Assembly: GCA_002454975.1 (NCBI GenBank)
Contig: DKJZ01000106.1
Location: 1-36,105, forward strand
Length of the DNA stretch: 36,105 bases
Direction of reading: 5' to 3'
From: Hylemonella sp. UBA6679
GTDB taxonomy: Bacteria > Pseudomonadota > Gammaproteobacteria > Burkholderiales > Burkholderiaceae_C
In this document: piece after piece, positions 24,057-33,656 of the stretch
Numbering within the stretch: the first letter of the stretch is position 1
Layout: each line of letters starts with the position of its first letter
Made by a program: the position numbers and the translations under genes
Notes under the pieces: generated by a model
What the model saw: the letters and a program-made list of their open reading frames with translations, nothing else
Database searches by the model: none
What the model was told of the DNA's origin: nothing

Positions 24057-26210
24057 ATGCTGGAACGACTCAAGCCCCCCTACAGCCTTAAAACCATTCT
24101 TTTGTGCGCGGTAGCGGGCACGCTGCTGCTCATGGCGGGCGTCTTCAGCATGCTCACCTCAAGCGATGCTCCTGCTGCGGTGATGCTCATGGCCATCGGC
24201 CTGGCCTTGGTGTGCTTGCGGTGGGTTCTTGAGCGCTTGCTGGGGCCGGTCGAAGCTTTGTCGTCGTTTGCGCAAGAGTTGCCACGCAACATTGGTCGGC
24301 GCATCGACCTGCCCACGCACAGCCTGGAGGCTCGTCAACTGGCTTTGGCCATGAACCAGGCCAGCCAAGATATTTTTGAGCAGGTCTCGCAGGTGCAAGC
24401 CATCGTCAACACCGCGCCTGATGCCATCATGGGCTTGAACAAAGACGGCTTGGTGATGAGCGCCAACCCGGCCTGCACCAGTTTGTTTGGACGCGACGAG
24501 GGCCAAATTCAAGGTCTGACGGTGGAGGCTTGCATTCCGGGCCTCAACGCCCAACAGCTGCATGATTTTTTTGGCCAGGTGCACCGCGACTACGGCCGGC
24601 CTTTGCGCATCGTGCGGCAAGATTTTTTTGGCACGCGTGCCGACGGCACGTTGTTTCCAGTGCAAATTTCGCTCGGTGAGGTCAAGGACAACGCCCGCCT
24701 CAGCTACGCCTGCATCGTGCGCGACATGACCGATGAACGCGCCACGCAAGAGTCCTCCGAGCTGTACGAGCGCGCCCTGGCCAGCAGCCACAACGCGGTG
24801 TTCATCATCAACGCGAAAATGAGCAACCAGCCCATTGTGTTTGTGAACGAGGCTTTCCAGCAGGTGTTTGACTTGAAGCCGCACCAGGTGCTGGGCCGTA
24901 ACCTCGAGCAGCTCACCCTGGACCAAGCGCGTAACGACGGCTTTGTTGAACTCAATGCGGCCATCCGTGAGCAGCGCAACACCTCGGCCACCATCACGCT
25001 TGTGCTGTCTGATGCGCGCGAGATCATTGCCAAAGTGTCCTTGTCGCTGGTGATGTCGGGCAACCAGGATTTGACGCACTTTGTGGGCATCGTGTCTGAC
25101 GTTACCGCGCACATCCGCGCCGAAAAAGCCATTGCTGAGCGCAGTGCCCAGCTCGACACCATCTTTAGCCTCAGCCCCGACGGCTTTGTGCTGTTCGATG
25201 AACGCGAGCGCTTGATGTTTGCCAACCCGGCGTTTGAGCGCATGACGGGTCGGGCCTGGATGTCGGCCAGCGAGCCCATGACGCTGGAGCTTTTCGAGTC
25301 CACCCTGGGCGGTCTGTGTCACCACGACCACCCCATGGGCCTGATTGCCCAATGGGCCGAGGGTGGCGACCCGAGCCAGTCGCGTGTGCAGCTCGCACGC
25401 CCCCAACACCGCGTGTTGCGCGCTGAATTACGCCGCAGCCTGGTGGGCCGTGGCGAGACCATTTTGTACTTCAGGGACATCACCCATGAGGATGAAGTCG
25501 ACCGCATGAAAAGTGAGTTTCTGGCCTCTGCCGCGCACGAGCTGCGCACGCCCATGGTCAGTATTTTTGGCTTTACCGAGCTGCTGCTGCGCCGCAAGTT
25601 CAAAGAAGACCGGCAAGCCGACATGCTCGAGACCATCCACCGCCAATCAGGTTTGCTGGTGAAAATGATCAACGAGTTGCTGGACTTGGCGCGCATTGAA
25701 TCGCGCCGCGGCCTGGACCTGGACATTTCTGCGCACTCACTCCAAGAGCTGGTGCACAACAGCGTCAAAGGCTTGATGCGTGCCGAGCAAGACCGGCAGG
25801 TCACCCTGCTCGACGTGCCTGAGGTGCAGGTGCTGATTGACCCTGAAAAAATGCAACTGGCCCTGAGCAATTTGTTGAGCAACGCGTTCAAATACTCGCC
25901 GCAGGGTGGCGAGGTCAGCCTCACAGCGCGTCTGCAGGCCGATGGCGACAAACGCTTTGCCGTGCTGGAAGTGCAAGACCACGGGATTGGTATGAAGCCC
26001 GACCAGGTCAGCCGCGCCTTTGAGCGCTTTTACAGGGCAGATGCGTCGGGCAACATTCCTGGCACCGGTCTGGGTCTGAGCTTGGTGAAAGAAATTGCCG
26101 AGCTCCACAATGGCCGCGCCGAGCTGGTCAGCGAACCTGGGCAAGGCACCCTGGCACGTTTGTATGTGCCAGTCGATGAGTCCGCTATGGCGCTGACCTT
26201 GGTGGCTTGA
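24057..26210 (+). CDS. membrane-bound sensor histidine kinase with three PAS-like regions
   Basis: 717 residues. Two hydrophobic helices (about 13-35 and 40-58) form a hairpin with almost no periplasmic loop, so sensing is probably in the membrane or cytoplasm. Three PAS-like regions follow: about 112-232 (VNTAPDAIMGLNKDGLVMSA), 238-357 and 363-485 (IFSLSPDGFVLFDERERLMF). The kinase core is complete: H494 in FLASAAHELRTPMVSIFG, N-box LSNLLSNAFKYSPQGG, G1 DHGIGM, F-box FERFYRAD, and G2 GTGLGLSLVKE. The signal is unknown. Last gene of the three-gene plus-strand signalling operon, ending about 46 nt before a strong terminator palindrome. Confidence 0.93.
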   Translation: MLERLKPPYSLKTILLCAVAGTLLLMAGVFSMLTSSDAPAAVMLMAIGLALVCLRWVLERLLGPVEALSSFAQELPRNIGRRIDLPTHSLEARQLALAMNQASQDIFEQVSQVQAIVNTAPDAIMGLNKDGLVMSANPACTSLFGRDEGQIQGLTVEACIPGLNAQQLHDFFGQVHRDYGRPLRIVRQDFFGTRADGTLFPVQISLGEVKDNARLSYACIVRDMTDERATQESSELYERALASSHNAVFIINAKMSNQPIVFVNEAFQQVFDLKPHQVLGRNLEQLTLDQARNDGFVELNAAIREQRNTSATITLVLSDAREIIAKVSLSLVMSGNQDLTHFVGIVSDVTAHIRAEKAIAERSAQLDTIFSLSPDGFVLFDERERLMFANPAFERMTGRAWMSASEPMTLELFESTLGGLCHHDHPMGLIAQWAEGGDPSQSRVQLARPQHRVLRAELRRSLVGRGETILYFRDITHEDEVDRMKSEFLASAAHELRTPMVSIFGFTELLLRRKFKEDRQADMLETIHRQSGLLVKMINELLDLARIESRRGLDLDISAHSLQELVHNSVKGLMRAEQDRQVTLLDVPEVQVLIDPEKMQLALSNLLSNAFKYSPQGGEVSLTARLQADGDKRFAVLEVQDHGIGMKPDQVSRAFERFYRADASGNIPGTGLGLSLVKEIAELHNGRAELVSEPGQGTLARLYVPVDESAMALTLVA

Positions 26211-26256
26211 TTCTCAAGCGTCAAGCTAATTTCTCAGGCCTGTGCTGTTGATGGGC

Positions 26257-26290
26257 CAACAAAAAACCCCGCATGCGGGGTTTTTTGTTG
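26257..26290. terminator. bidirectional rho-independent terminator (perfect 34-bp palindrome)
   Basis: CAACAAAAAACCCCGC on the left is exactly complementary to GCGGGGTTTTTTGTTG on the right, around a central AT. The CCCCGC/GCGGGG stem is flanked by A6 and T6, so it gives a T-run on both strands. It lies between the convergent ends of the membrane kinase (26210) and the HTH-receiver gene (26313) and should end both operons. Confidence 0.93.
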
Positions 26291-26312
26291 TCTGGGATCG
26301 CTTGGAACAGGG

Positions 26313-26927
26313 CTAGTGCGTGATTCGGTCACCGCTGCGCAACATGCTGGCCAAGGCCTCGATTTTGTCGAAGGGCACGGGCTTGTGGAACACCTCCACA
26401 TCGGGTGGCAAACCGCCACGGTCGGCAATGTCACCAGGGCTCATGGCCGTGACCACCACGAGTTTGGGCATGTTGGCGTCGGGCTTGCGCAAAGCGCGCA
26501 CCAGCTGAAAACCGTCCATGCCAGGCATGTTCAGGTCGGTGATGACCATGTCGGGCTGCACCTGGCCGATTTTGACCAAACCCTCAAAACCATTTTCGGC
26601 GGTGATGAGTTCCACTGGGAATTTCCAGCCGTCCACCATCAAGCTAAAGAGCTGCATCAGGTCGGCATCGTCTTCGACCAACAACAACCGCAAGGCTGCG
26701 TTGGACTCTTCAGACGACTGGGGGGATTTGTCGTGGAACACCGCCGCGCGCTCGGTCATGAGCTTGTCGACGGCGCTGCGAGAAATTCGGCGGTGACCAC
26801 CGGCTGTGCGCCAGGCTGGCAGCACGCCGGATTCAACCCAGAGTTGCACGGTACGGACCGCCACACCCAGCAATTCGCCGGCCTCCCGGGTGGTCATGAG
26901 TTCATCGTTGGCTTTGATCTTGCGCAT
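26313..26927 (-). CDS. response regulator with N-terminal MerR/excisionase-type HTH and C-terminal receiver
   Basis: 204 residues in an unusual order. Residues 10-56 form an excisionase/MerR-like winged helix (LMTTREAGELLGVAVRTVQL, then RTAGGHRRISRSAVDKL). A linker of about 20 residues follows, then a complete receiver: E85/D86/D87 (LLLVEDDADL), phospho-acceptor D131 (MVITDLNMPG), T160 and K182 (FHKPVPFDK). Most response regulators have the receiver first. It should act as a DNA-binding regulator switched by phosphorylation, presumably by the kinase encoded 96 bp upstream on the same strand or its paralogue at 24057. Its targets are unknown; the AT-rich region in front of it contains a candidate operator. 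Confidence 0.88.
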   Translation of the reverse strand: MRKIKANDELMTTREAGELLGVAVRTVQLWVESGVLPAWRTAGGHRRISRSAVDKLMTERAAVFHDKSPQSSEESNAALRLLLVEDDADLMQLFSLMVDGWKFPVELITAENGFEGLVKIGQVQPDMVITDLNMPGMDGFQLVRALRKPDANMPKLVVVTAMSPGDIADRGGLPPDVEVFHKPVPFDKIEALASMLRSGDRITH

Positions 26928-27023
26928 AGTCTTGGTGTGTTGACAGGTTAGCTATGGTTTTATCCATTTTATTTGTTTTCTATCGACAAGTGATCATCAA
27001 TTGATAGGGTTTTTATCGTCAAT
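26928..27023 (-). promoter_or_regulatory. AT-rich promoter/operator region between the PAS kinase and HTH-receiver genes
   Basis: This 96-bp gap is far richer in A and T than the flanking genes. It contains an imperfect 28-bp palindrome at 26980-27007: outer arms CTATC and GATAG, centre TGATCA. On the minus strand a TTGTCG hexamer with a GATAAA about 19 nt downstream is a possible promoter for the HTH-receiver gene. MerR-type regulators often bind palindromes within their own promoters, so autoregulation is a reasonable guess. Confidence 0.45.
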
Positions 27024-28148
27024 TCACGTTTTTGCATCATCTTGTCGGGCTGGAAACCACAAAGTCACGGCGGTGCCCACCCCAGGTTTGCTCACCACCT
27101 GCACATGGCCGTCTTGGAGTTCAGTGATCTCCTTGACCAAGCTCATGCCCAAGCCCGTGCCGGGTATCGGCCCAGAGGGGTTGGCGCGGTAGAACTTCTC
27201 AAACATCCGCTCCGTCTGCGCTGTGGTCATCCCCATGCCAAAGTCCCGCACACAAATCCCGGCCCACAGGCGATCGTTGAGAGATTTGGTGAGCGTCTCC
27301 ATCTCTATATCGCCCCCTTGGGGTGAATATTTATAGGCATTTGATAAAAGATTCACCAAGGCCTGCCGTGTTTTATCGGGATCGACCCAGGCTGAGACAT
27401 CGTCGTGGCGCGCCAACACCTTGACGGTACGCGGGTCGCCCACCATGAACCAACCATCCAAAGACTGGTCGACCAAAGCGGCCAAGCTGCAGCGCTGACG
27501 GTTGAAGTCCAGGCCGCGCCTGGCTTCTATGCGCGAGAGGTCCAACAGCTCGTTGATCAAGCTCACCAACAACGAGGACTGGCGGTGGATGATGCCCAAA
27601 AGCTCTTTTTGCTTGGCCGGCGCCATGCTGCGCTTGAGCAGCAACTCTGCATAGCCAAACACGCTGGCCAATGGGGAGCGGATTTCATGGGCTGCCGTGG
27701 ACAAGAACTCATGCCTGCGGCGGTCTAACTCTTCGGCCTGGGTCACATCGCGCCCAAACACGGCCATGTGGCCGTTGGACATGCGTTGCCCTTTGATCTG
27801 GATGATGTGCAGCTGGGGTTGCACCAATCGCAGGGTGGTCCAGCCTGCTGCACCTTCTTTTTCTAGCTGGTAAATCAAGCGTTGCAAGGGTTTGCGCCTG
27901 GGCTCGTGGGCGGGCAGGCGTTGGCCCAGTTGTGCGTCGAGCTCGGCCAGTGTGAGTGCATCGCTGGCGGCGACACCCAGCAAGCCACACATGGCTGCGT
28001 TGATGTGCAAGGCGCGCAGGGTGTCGTCAACCACCAGCGTGCCTTGGTCGCTGAGCTCGAGCAACTCTGCGAGCGCGGGCTGCGCCGCTTGATGATCGGC
28101 AAGGCCTTGTGGCGTGGGTGAAGAAACGAGCGAGCGAGGGCTGAGCAT
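27024..28148 (-). CDS. soluble PAS-domain sensor histidine kinase
   Basis: 374 residues with no membrane helix. A PAS-like domain (about 25-137; LLELSDQGTLVVDDTLRALH) is followed by a complete kinase core: H154 in FLSTAAHEIRSPLASVFG, N-box LVNLLSNAYKYSPQGG, G1 RDFGMGM, F-box FEKFYRANPSG, and G2 GTGLGMSLVKE. The histidine domain is closely similar to that of the membrane kinase at 24057 (both have IHRQSxLLV and INELLDLxRIExRRGLD), so the two are probably duplicates. It is upstream of the HTH-receiver gene on the same strand and divergent from the CoA-transferase gene. Confidence 0.92.
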   Translation of the reverse strand: MLSPRSLVSSPTPQGLADHQAAQPALAELLELSDQGTLVVDDTLRALHINAAMCGLLGVAASDALTLAELDAQLGQRLPAHEPRRKPLQRLIYQLEKEGAAGWTTLRLVQPQLHIIQIKGQRMSNGHMAVFGRDVTQAEELDRRRHEFLSTAAHEIRSPLASVFGYAELLLKRSMAPAKQKELLGIIHRQSSLLVSLINELLDLSRIEARRGLDFNRQRCSLAALVDQSLDGWFMVGDPRTVKVLARHDDVSAWVDPDKTRQALVNLLSNAYKYSPQGGDIEMETLTKSLNDRLWAGICVRDFGMGMTTAQTERMFEKFYRANPSGPIPGTGLGMSLVKEITELQDGHVQVVSKPGVGTAVTLWFPARQDDAKT

Positions 28149-28216
28149 GGTGGGCCGTGGTGGACTCGGAATTGGTGCATCATTTCATCACAAAGCACTT
28201 TTTCTTAAACCACAAG

Positions 28217-29148
28217 ATGACCACTCTTCAAAGCACCGCACTTGCTCTAAGCAAGCGCCCCGCGCGCGCGCCCAAGCCCCTCAAGGGTGTTCGCGTCCTG
28301 AGCCTGAGCCTGAACCTGCCTGGCCCAGCCGCGCTCATGCGCTGTCGCGACATGGGAGCGACCTGCACCAAGCTCGAGCCCCCTGGTGGCGACCCCATGC
28401 GCAGTTACGAGCCGCAGGCCTACGACACGCTCATGCAAGGCATCCGGCTCAAAACCCTGGACCTGAAAACCGAGCAAGGACAAGCGGCCTTGCACAAACA
28501 ACTGGCCCAAACCGATGTGCTGCTGACTTCGTTTCGTCCGTCTGCCCTGCACAAACTGGGCTTGGGCTGGCGCGAGCTGTACTGCAGGCACCCGCACATC
28601 AGCCTGGTTCAAATCGTGGGTGCCCCGGGCCAAGGGGCTGAAGTGGCTGGCCACGACCTCACCTACCAAGCCGAGCAAGGCCTGGTTGCTGGCTTGCACT
28701 TGCCTGCCAGCCTGATGGCAGACATGGGCGGCGCCCTCATGGCCAGCGAGGCGGTGTTACAAGCCGCGCTGCTGCGTGCCCAAAGCCTCATCAAGCACCC
28801 AGGCAAACCTGCCAAAGGTGTGCAGCTGACGGTGGCCTTGAGCGAGGCAGCACGCTGGTTGGCCCTGCCCCGTGCTTGGGGCTTGACCGCGCCCAAAGGC
28901 GCGGTGGGCGGTGCCCATGCGGGCTACCAAATGTACGCGTGCAAAAACGGGCGGGTGGCGGTAGCGGCCTTGGAGCCCCATTTTGCGCAGCGCCTGTGCT
29001 TGGCCAGTGGTTTGTCTAAGAGCGACATGCGCACCATGCTGTTGCCAGCCACCCGGGCGCATTTGGCCGCATGGATGGCGGGAAAAACCCGCAGCCAGCT
29101 CGACAAGCTAGCTGCGGCCCAAGACATCCCGCTGATGACGCTGCCGGC

Positions 29149-29152
<4 letters not shown>
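28217..29152 (+). CDS. CaiB/BaiF (type III) CoA-transferase family protein, short form
   Basis: 311 residues, shorter than the roughly 360-410 of typical family III CoA-transferases. The N-terminal signature PLKGVRVLSLSLNLPGPAAL and KLEPPGGDPMR matches the family, as does LKTLDLKTEQGQ. D147 in GHDLTYQAEQG sits where the catalytic aspartate is expected. Relative to racemase and CoA-transferase members the C-terminal part is reduced. The substrate cannot be told from sequence: racemase and transferase members share this fold. The ATG at 28217 was chosen; a start at 28157 would add a 20-residue extension of unlikely composition. Its TAA stop overlaps the ygiQ stop on the other strand. Confidence 0.82.
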
Positions 29153-31512
<2,360 letters not shown>

Positions 31513-31546
31513 GTCGGCTCTTAGGGGTAACCCGTAAGTGTAAGGT

Positions 31547-31552
31547 TTTATA
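31547..31552 (-). promoter_or_regulatory. candidate -10 box for ygiQ
   Basis: On the minus strand this reads TATAAA within CCCTATAAAACC, 34 nt before the ygiQ ATG. No strong -35 box was found at the usual spacing. It lies in the 106-bp divergent gap shared with chrA. Confidence 0.4.
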
Positions 31553-31606
31553 GGGAAAAGCGTCTTTGCATGTGTGCATGCCCCTGTTGGCAAACAGACG
31601 CACAGG

Positions 31607-31612
31607 GATAAT
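31607..31612 (+). promoter_or_regulatory. -10 element for chrA, leaderless arrangement
   Basis: GATAAT within AGGGATAATCA ends 6 nt before the ATG at 31619. This is the third case in the window of GGGATAAT directly before a start codon without a ribosome binding site. CTGTTG at 31584-31589 could be a weak -35 box (17-bp spacer from 31590 to 31606). Confidence 0.5.
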
Positions 31613-31618
31613 CACCCC

Positions 31619-32203
31619 ATGAGCTTGCATGTCCCTGCCCCACCCACCGCACGCGCCAGACCCACTTCTTTGAAAGACCTGTTCTGGTCTTTCACCTGGC
31701 TGGCCATGCAAGGCTTTGGCGGTGTGCTGGCCGTGGTGCAGCGAGAGCTGGTGGACAAAAACCAATGGATGACACTCGACGAGTTTGTCGAAGACTGGGC
31801 GGCTGCCCAAACCATGCCCGGCCCCAATGTGGTGAACCTGTGCATCATGATTGGTGAGCGCTATTTCGGCTGGCGCGGTGCCCTGGTCGCTCTGGCCGGA
31901 ATTTTGGCCATGCCCTTGGTTGTGCTCATCCTCATTGCGTTGTTGTACGCGCAGGTGGCGCATTGGCCTGAGGTGCAAGGCGCTTTGCGGGGCATGGGCG
32001 CGGTGGCTGCGGGTTTGATTGCTGCGGTGGGTTTGAAAATGGTGCCCGCCCTGCGCAAAAACCCCTTGGGTTTGCCTTTGTGCGCGCTCTTCGCGGCCCT
32101 GTGCTTTGTGTCTGTGGCATGGCTGCGCTTGCCTTTGGTGATGGTGCTGCCCCTGCTGGGGCTGCTGGCCTGCACCCTCACCTTTTTACGTTTGAGAGGC
32201 TGA
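31619..32203 (+). CDS. chrA: chromate transporter, first short chain
   Basis: A 194-residue membrane protein of the CHR family, half the size of long-chain ChrA. It has the family motif region GFGG (32-35) and PGPNV (67-71), followed by several hydrophobic helices (ILAMPLVVLILIALLYAQV and others). Short-chain CHR proteins work in pairs with opposite membrane orientation; the second chain follows after 3 nt. Chromate efflux is the described role for the family, but transport of sulfate or another anion is possible. The ATG at 31619 is chosen over one at 31574 because of the -10 box directly in front and because the added residues are not membrane-like. Confidence 0.88.
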   Translation: MSLHVPAPPTARARPTSLKDLFWSFTWLAMQGFGGVLAVVQRELVDKNQWMTLDEFVEDWAAAQTMPGPNVVNLCIMIGERYFGWRGALVALAGILAMPLVVLILIALLYAQVAHWPEVQGALRGMGAVAAGLIAAVGLKMVPALRKNPLGLPLCALFAALCFVSVAWLRLPLVMVLPLLGLLACTLTFLRLRG

Positions 32204-32206
32204 GCC

Positions 32207-32788
32207 ATGGCAGACACCCCCATCACCCTGGCTTGGCTCGATTGGCTCGCGCTCTTTAACCACTACCTGACCCTGTCTTTGCTGGCCGTGGGGGGGGCCA
32301 TCACCACCGCACCGGACATGCACCGCTTTTTGGTGGAGCAGCAGCATTGGGTCAGCGAGGGTCAGTTCAACGCTTCGATCGCCATTGCGCAGGCCGCACC
32401 AGGGCCCAACGTGCTGTTCATTGCCTTGCTGGGCTTCAATGTGGGCTTGAATGCCGGTGGCCTGGGCTGGGCGCTGTGGGGGCTGAGCATTTCCATGCTG
32501 GGCATCATGCTGCCCAGCGCCACACTCACTTTTTTTGCTGCGCGCTGGGGCCGTGCCAACAGTGGCCGGCGGGTGGTTCGGGCCTTCAAACAAGGCATGG
32601 CACCCATCGTCATTGCGCTGCTGGTGGCCACCGGCTATTTGCTCGCAGCCGCCCACAACAACGCGGCCACCGATTGGCCTTTGTGGCTGACCACCTTGGT
32701 GGCCACGCTGCTGGTGTGGCGCACCCGTTTGCACTTGCTGTGGTTGCTTGGTGCTGGTGCCGCCCTGGGTGCTTGGGGGATCATTTAA
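32207..32788 (+). CDS. chrA: chromate transporter, second short chain
   Basis: A 193-residue CHR-family membrane protein and the partner of the preceding gene. It has AVGGA (27-31) in place of GFGG, PGPNV (65-69), and helices such as LWGLSISMLGIMLPSATLTF and IVIALLVATGYLLAA. The 3-nt spacing on each side suggests one polycistronic message with the first chain and the DUF2520 gene. The pair together corresponds to the two halves of long ChrA. Confidence 0.88.
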   Translation: MADTPITLAWLDWLALFNHYLTLSLLAVGGAITTAPDMHRFLVEQQHWVSEGQFNASIAIAQAAPGPNVLFIALLGFNVGLNAGGLGWALWGLSISMLGIMLPSATLTFFAARWGRANSGRRVVRAFKQGMAPIVIALLVATGYLLAAAHNNAATDWPLWLTTLVATLLVWRTRLHLLWLLGAGAALGAWGII

Positions 32789-32791
32789 ACC

Positions 32792-33628
32792 ATGGCTTAT
32801 CGCATCAACATCGTCGGAGGCGGGCGTGTGGGCCAAACCTTGGGGCGCATGCTCAGCGAGCATGGGCACCAGGTTCAAGCGGTGCTCACCCAGTCGCTCG
32901 CCAGTGCACAAGCGGCTGTGGACTTCATCGGTGCGGGCAAGCCTTACGCGCACTTGGCAGATCTGCCCCCAGCACAGCTGTGGGTGCTGGCCGTACCCGA
33001 CCGCAGCATTGCAAGCACCGCCCATGCTTTGGCTGAGCTTGCTAAGTTGCAAGCCACACAGACCGCGCCCCTGGTGTTTCACTGCAGCGGCGCCTTGGGC
33101 AGTGAGGTGCTCGAGCCATTGCGCCAAAAGGGCTGGCACTGTGCCAGCGTGCATGTGATGCTGAGCTTTGCCACCCCTGCCCTGGCCGTGCAACAGTTGC
33201 CTGGTAGCGCTTGCGCCTTGGAGGGTGACACCCTCGCACTCCCCCAACTCCAAGCCCTCATGCACAGCCTGGGCGCGGTGTGTTTTGAGATTGAAGCTCG
33301 CAACAAAATGCTCTACCACGCAGCCGCTGTGTGGGCCACCAACTTCATGCCGGTGTTGCAACACACCGCAGAGCAACTTTGGCAGCAAGCCGGGGTGCCG
33401 CCAGAACTCATCCTCAAACTGCGCAATTTGCTGCCCTTGGGCGTGGACAACATCTTGCGGCTTGGGCCTCAAGGCGCTTTAACGGGCCCAGCCTCACGCG
33501 GCGACACCGCCTTGGTGCAGGCCCAAACCCAGCGTTTGTCTGACATAGACCCGGTGATGTCTGAGGCTTATGCGGCTTTGAGTGACTTGGCGAGCCGAAT
33601 GGCGGCCCAACGAGACGCGGGCAACTGA
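32792..33628 (+). CDS. Rossmann-like, DUF2520 domain protein
   Basis: 278 residues. The N-terminal Rossmann fold has INIVGGGRVGQTLGRML (nucleotide-binding GGGRVG at 9-14), followed by LWVLAVPDRSIAS and FHCSGALGSEVL, as in the DUF2520 family. The C-terminal helical DUF2520 domain includes YHAAAVWATNFMPVLQHTAE. The fold resembles ketopantoate reductase and other 6-phosphogluconate-dehydrogenase-like enzymes, so an NAD(P)-linked oxidoreductase is likely, but the substrate is unknown. It starts 3 nt after the second chromate-transporter chain and ends 28 nt before the convergent hybrid kinase. Confidence 0.85.
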   Translation: MAYRINIVGGGRVGQTLGRMLSEHGHQVQAVLTQSLASAQAAVDFIGAGKPYAHLADLPPAQLWVLAVPDRSIASTAHALAELAKLQATQTAPLVFHCSGALGSEVLEPLRQKGWHCASVHVMLSFATPALAVQQLPGSACALEGDTLALPQLQALMHSLGAVCFEIEARNKMLYHAAAVWATNFMPVLQHTAEQLWQQAGVPPELILKLRNLLPLGVDNILRLGPQGALTGPASRGDTALVQAQTQRLSDIDPVMSEAYAALSDLASRMAAQRDAGN

Positions 33629-33656
33629 GCCATACACCTGCGAATCAAGCAGCCGC

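Noticed and set aside
24159..25409. Minus-strand open frame of about 416 codons opposite the membrane kinase
   Set aside because: The kinase frame has PAS, histidine and ATPase motifs in order; the opposite frame has none.
28157..28216. Upstream start for the CoA-transferase-like protein
   Set aside because: The added 20 residues (MVDSELVHHFITKHFFLNHK) are AT-encoded and unlike family N-termini, and lie in the promoter gap shared with the kinase gene.
31619..32788. Chromate transporter pair considered as part of a mobile metal-resistance island
   Set aside because: No chrB, transposase, integrase or composition shift is present, and the neighbours are chromosomal genes; CHR-family pairs are also common outside resistance islands.
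32186..33472. Minus-strand open frame of about 428 codons opposite chrA and the DUF2520 gene
   Set aside because: It covers three well-supported plus-strand genes and encodes a Gln/His-rich product without recognisable features.
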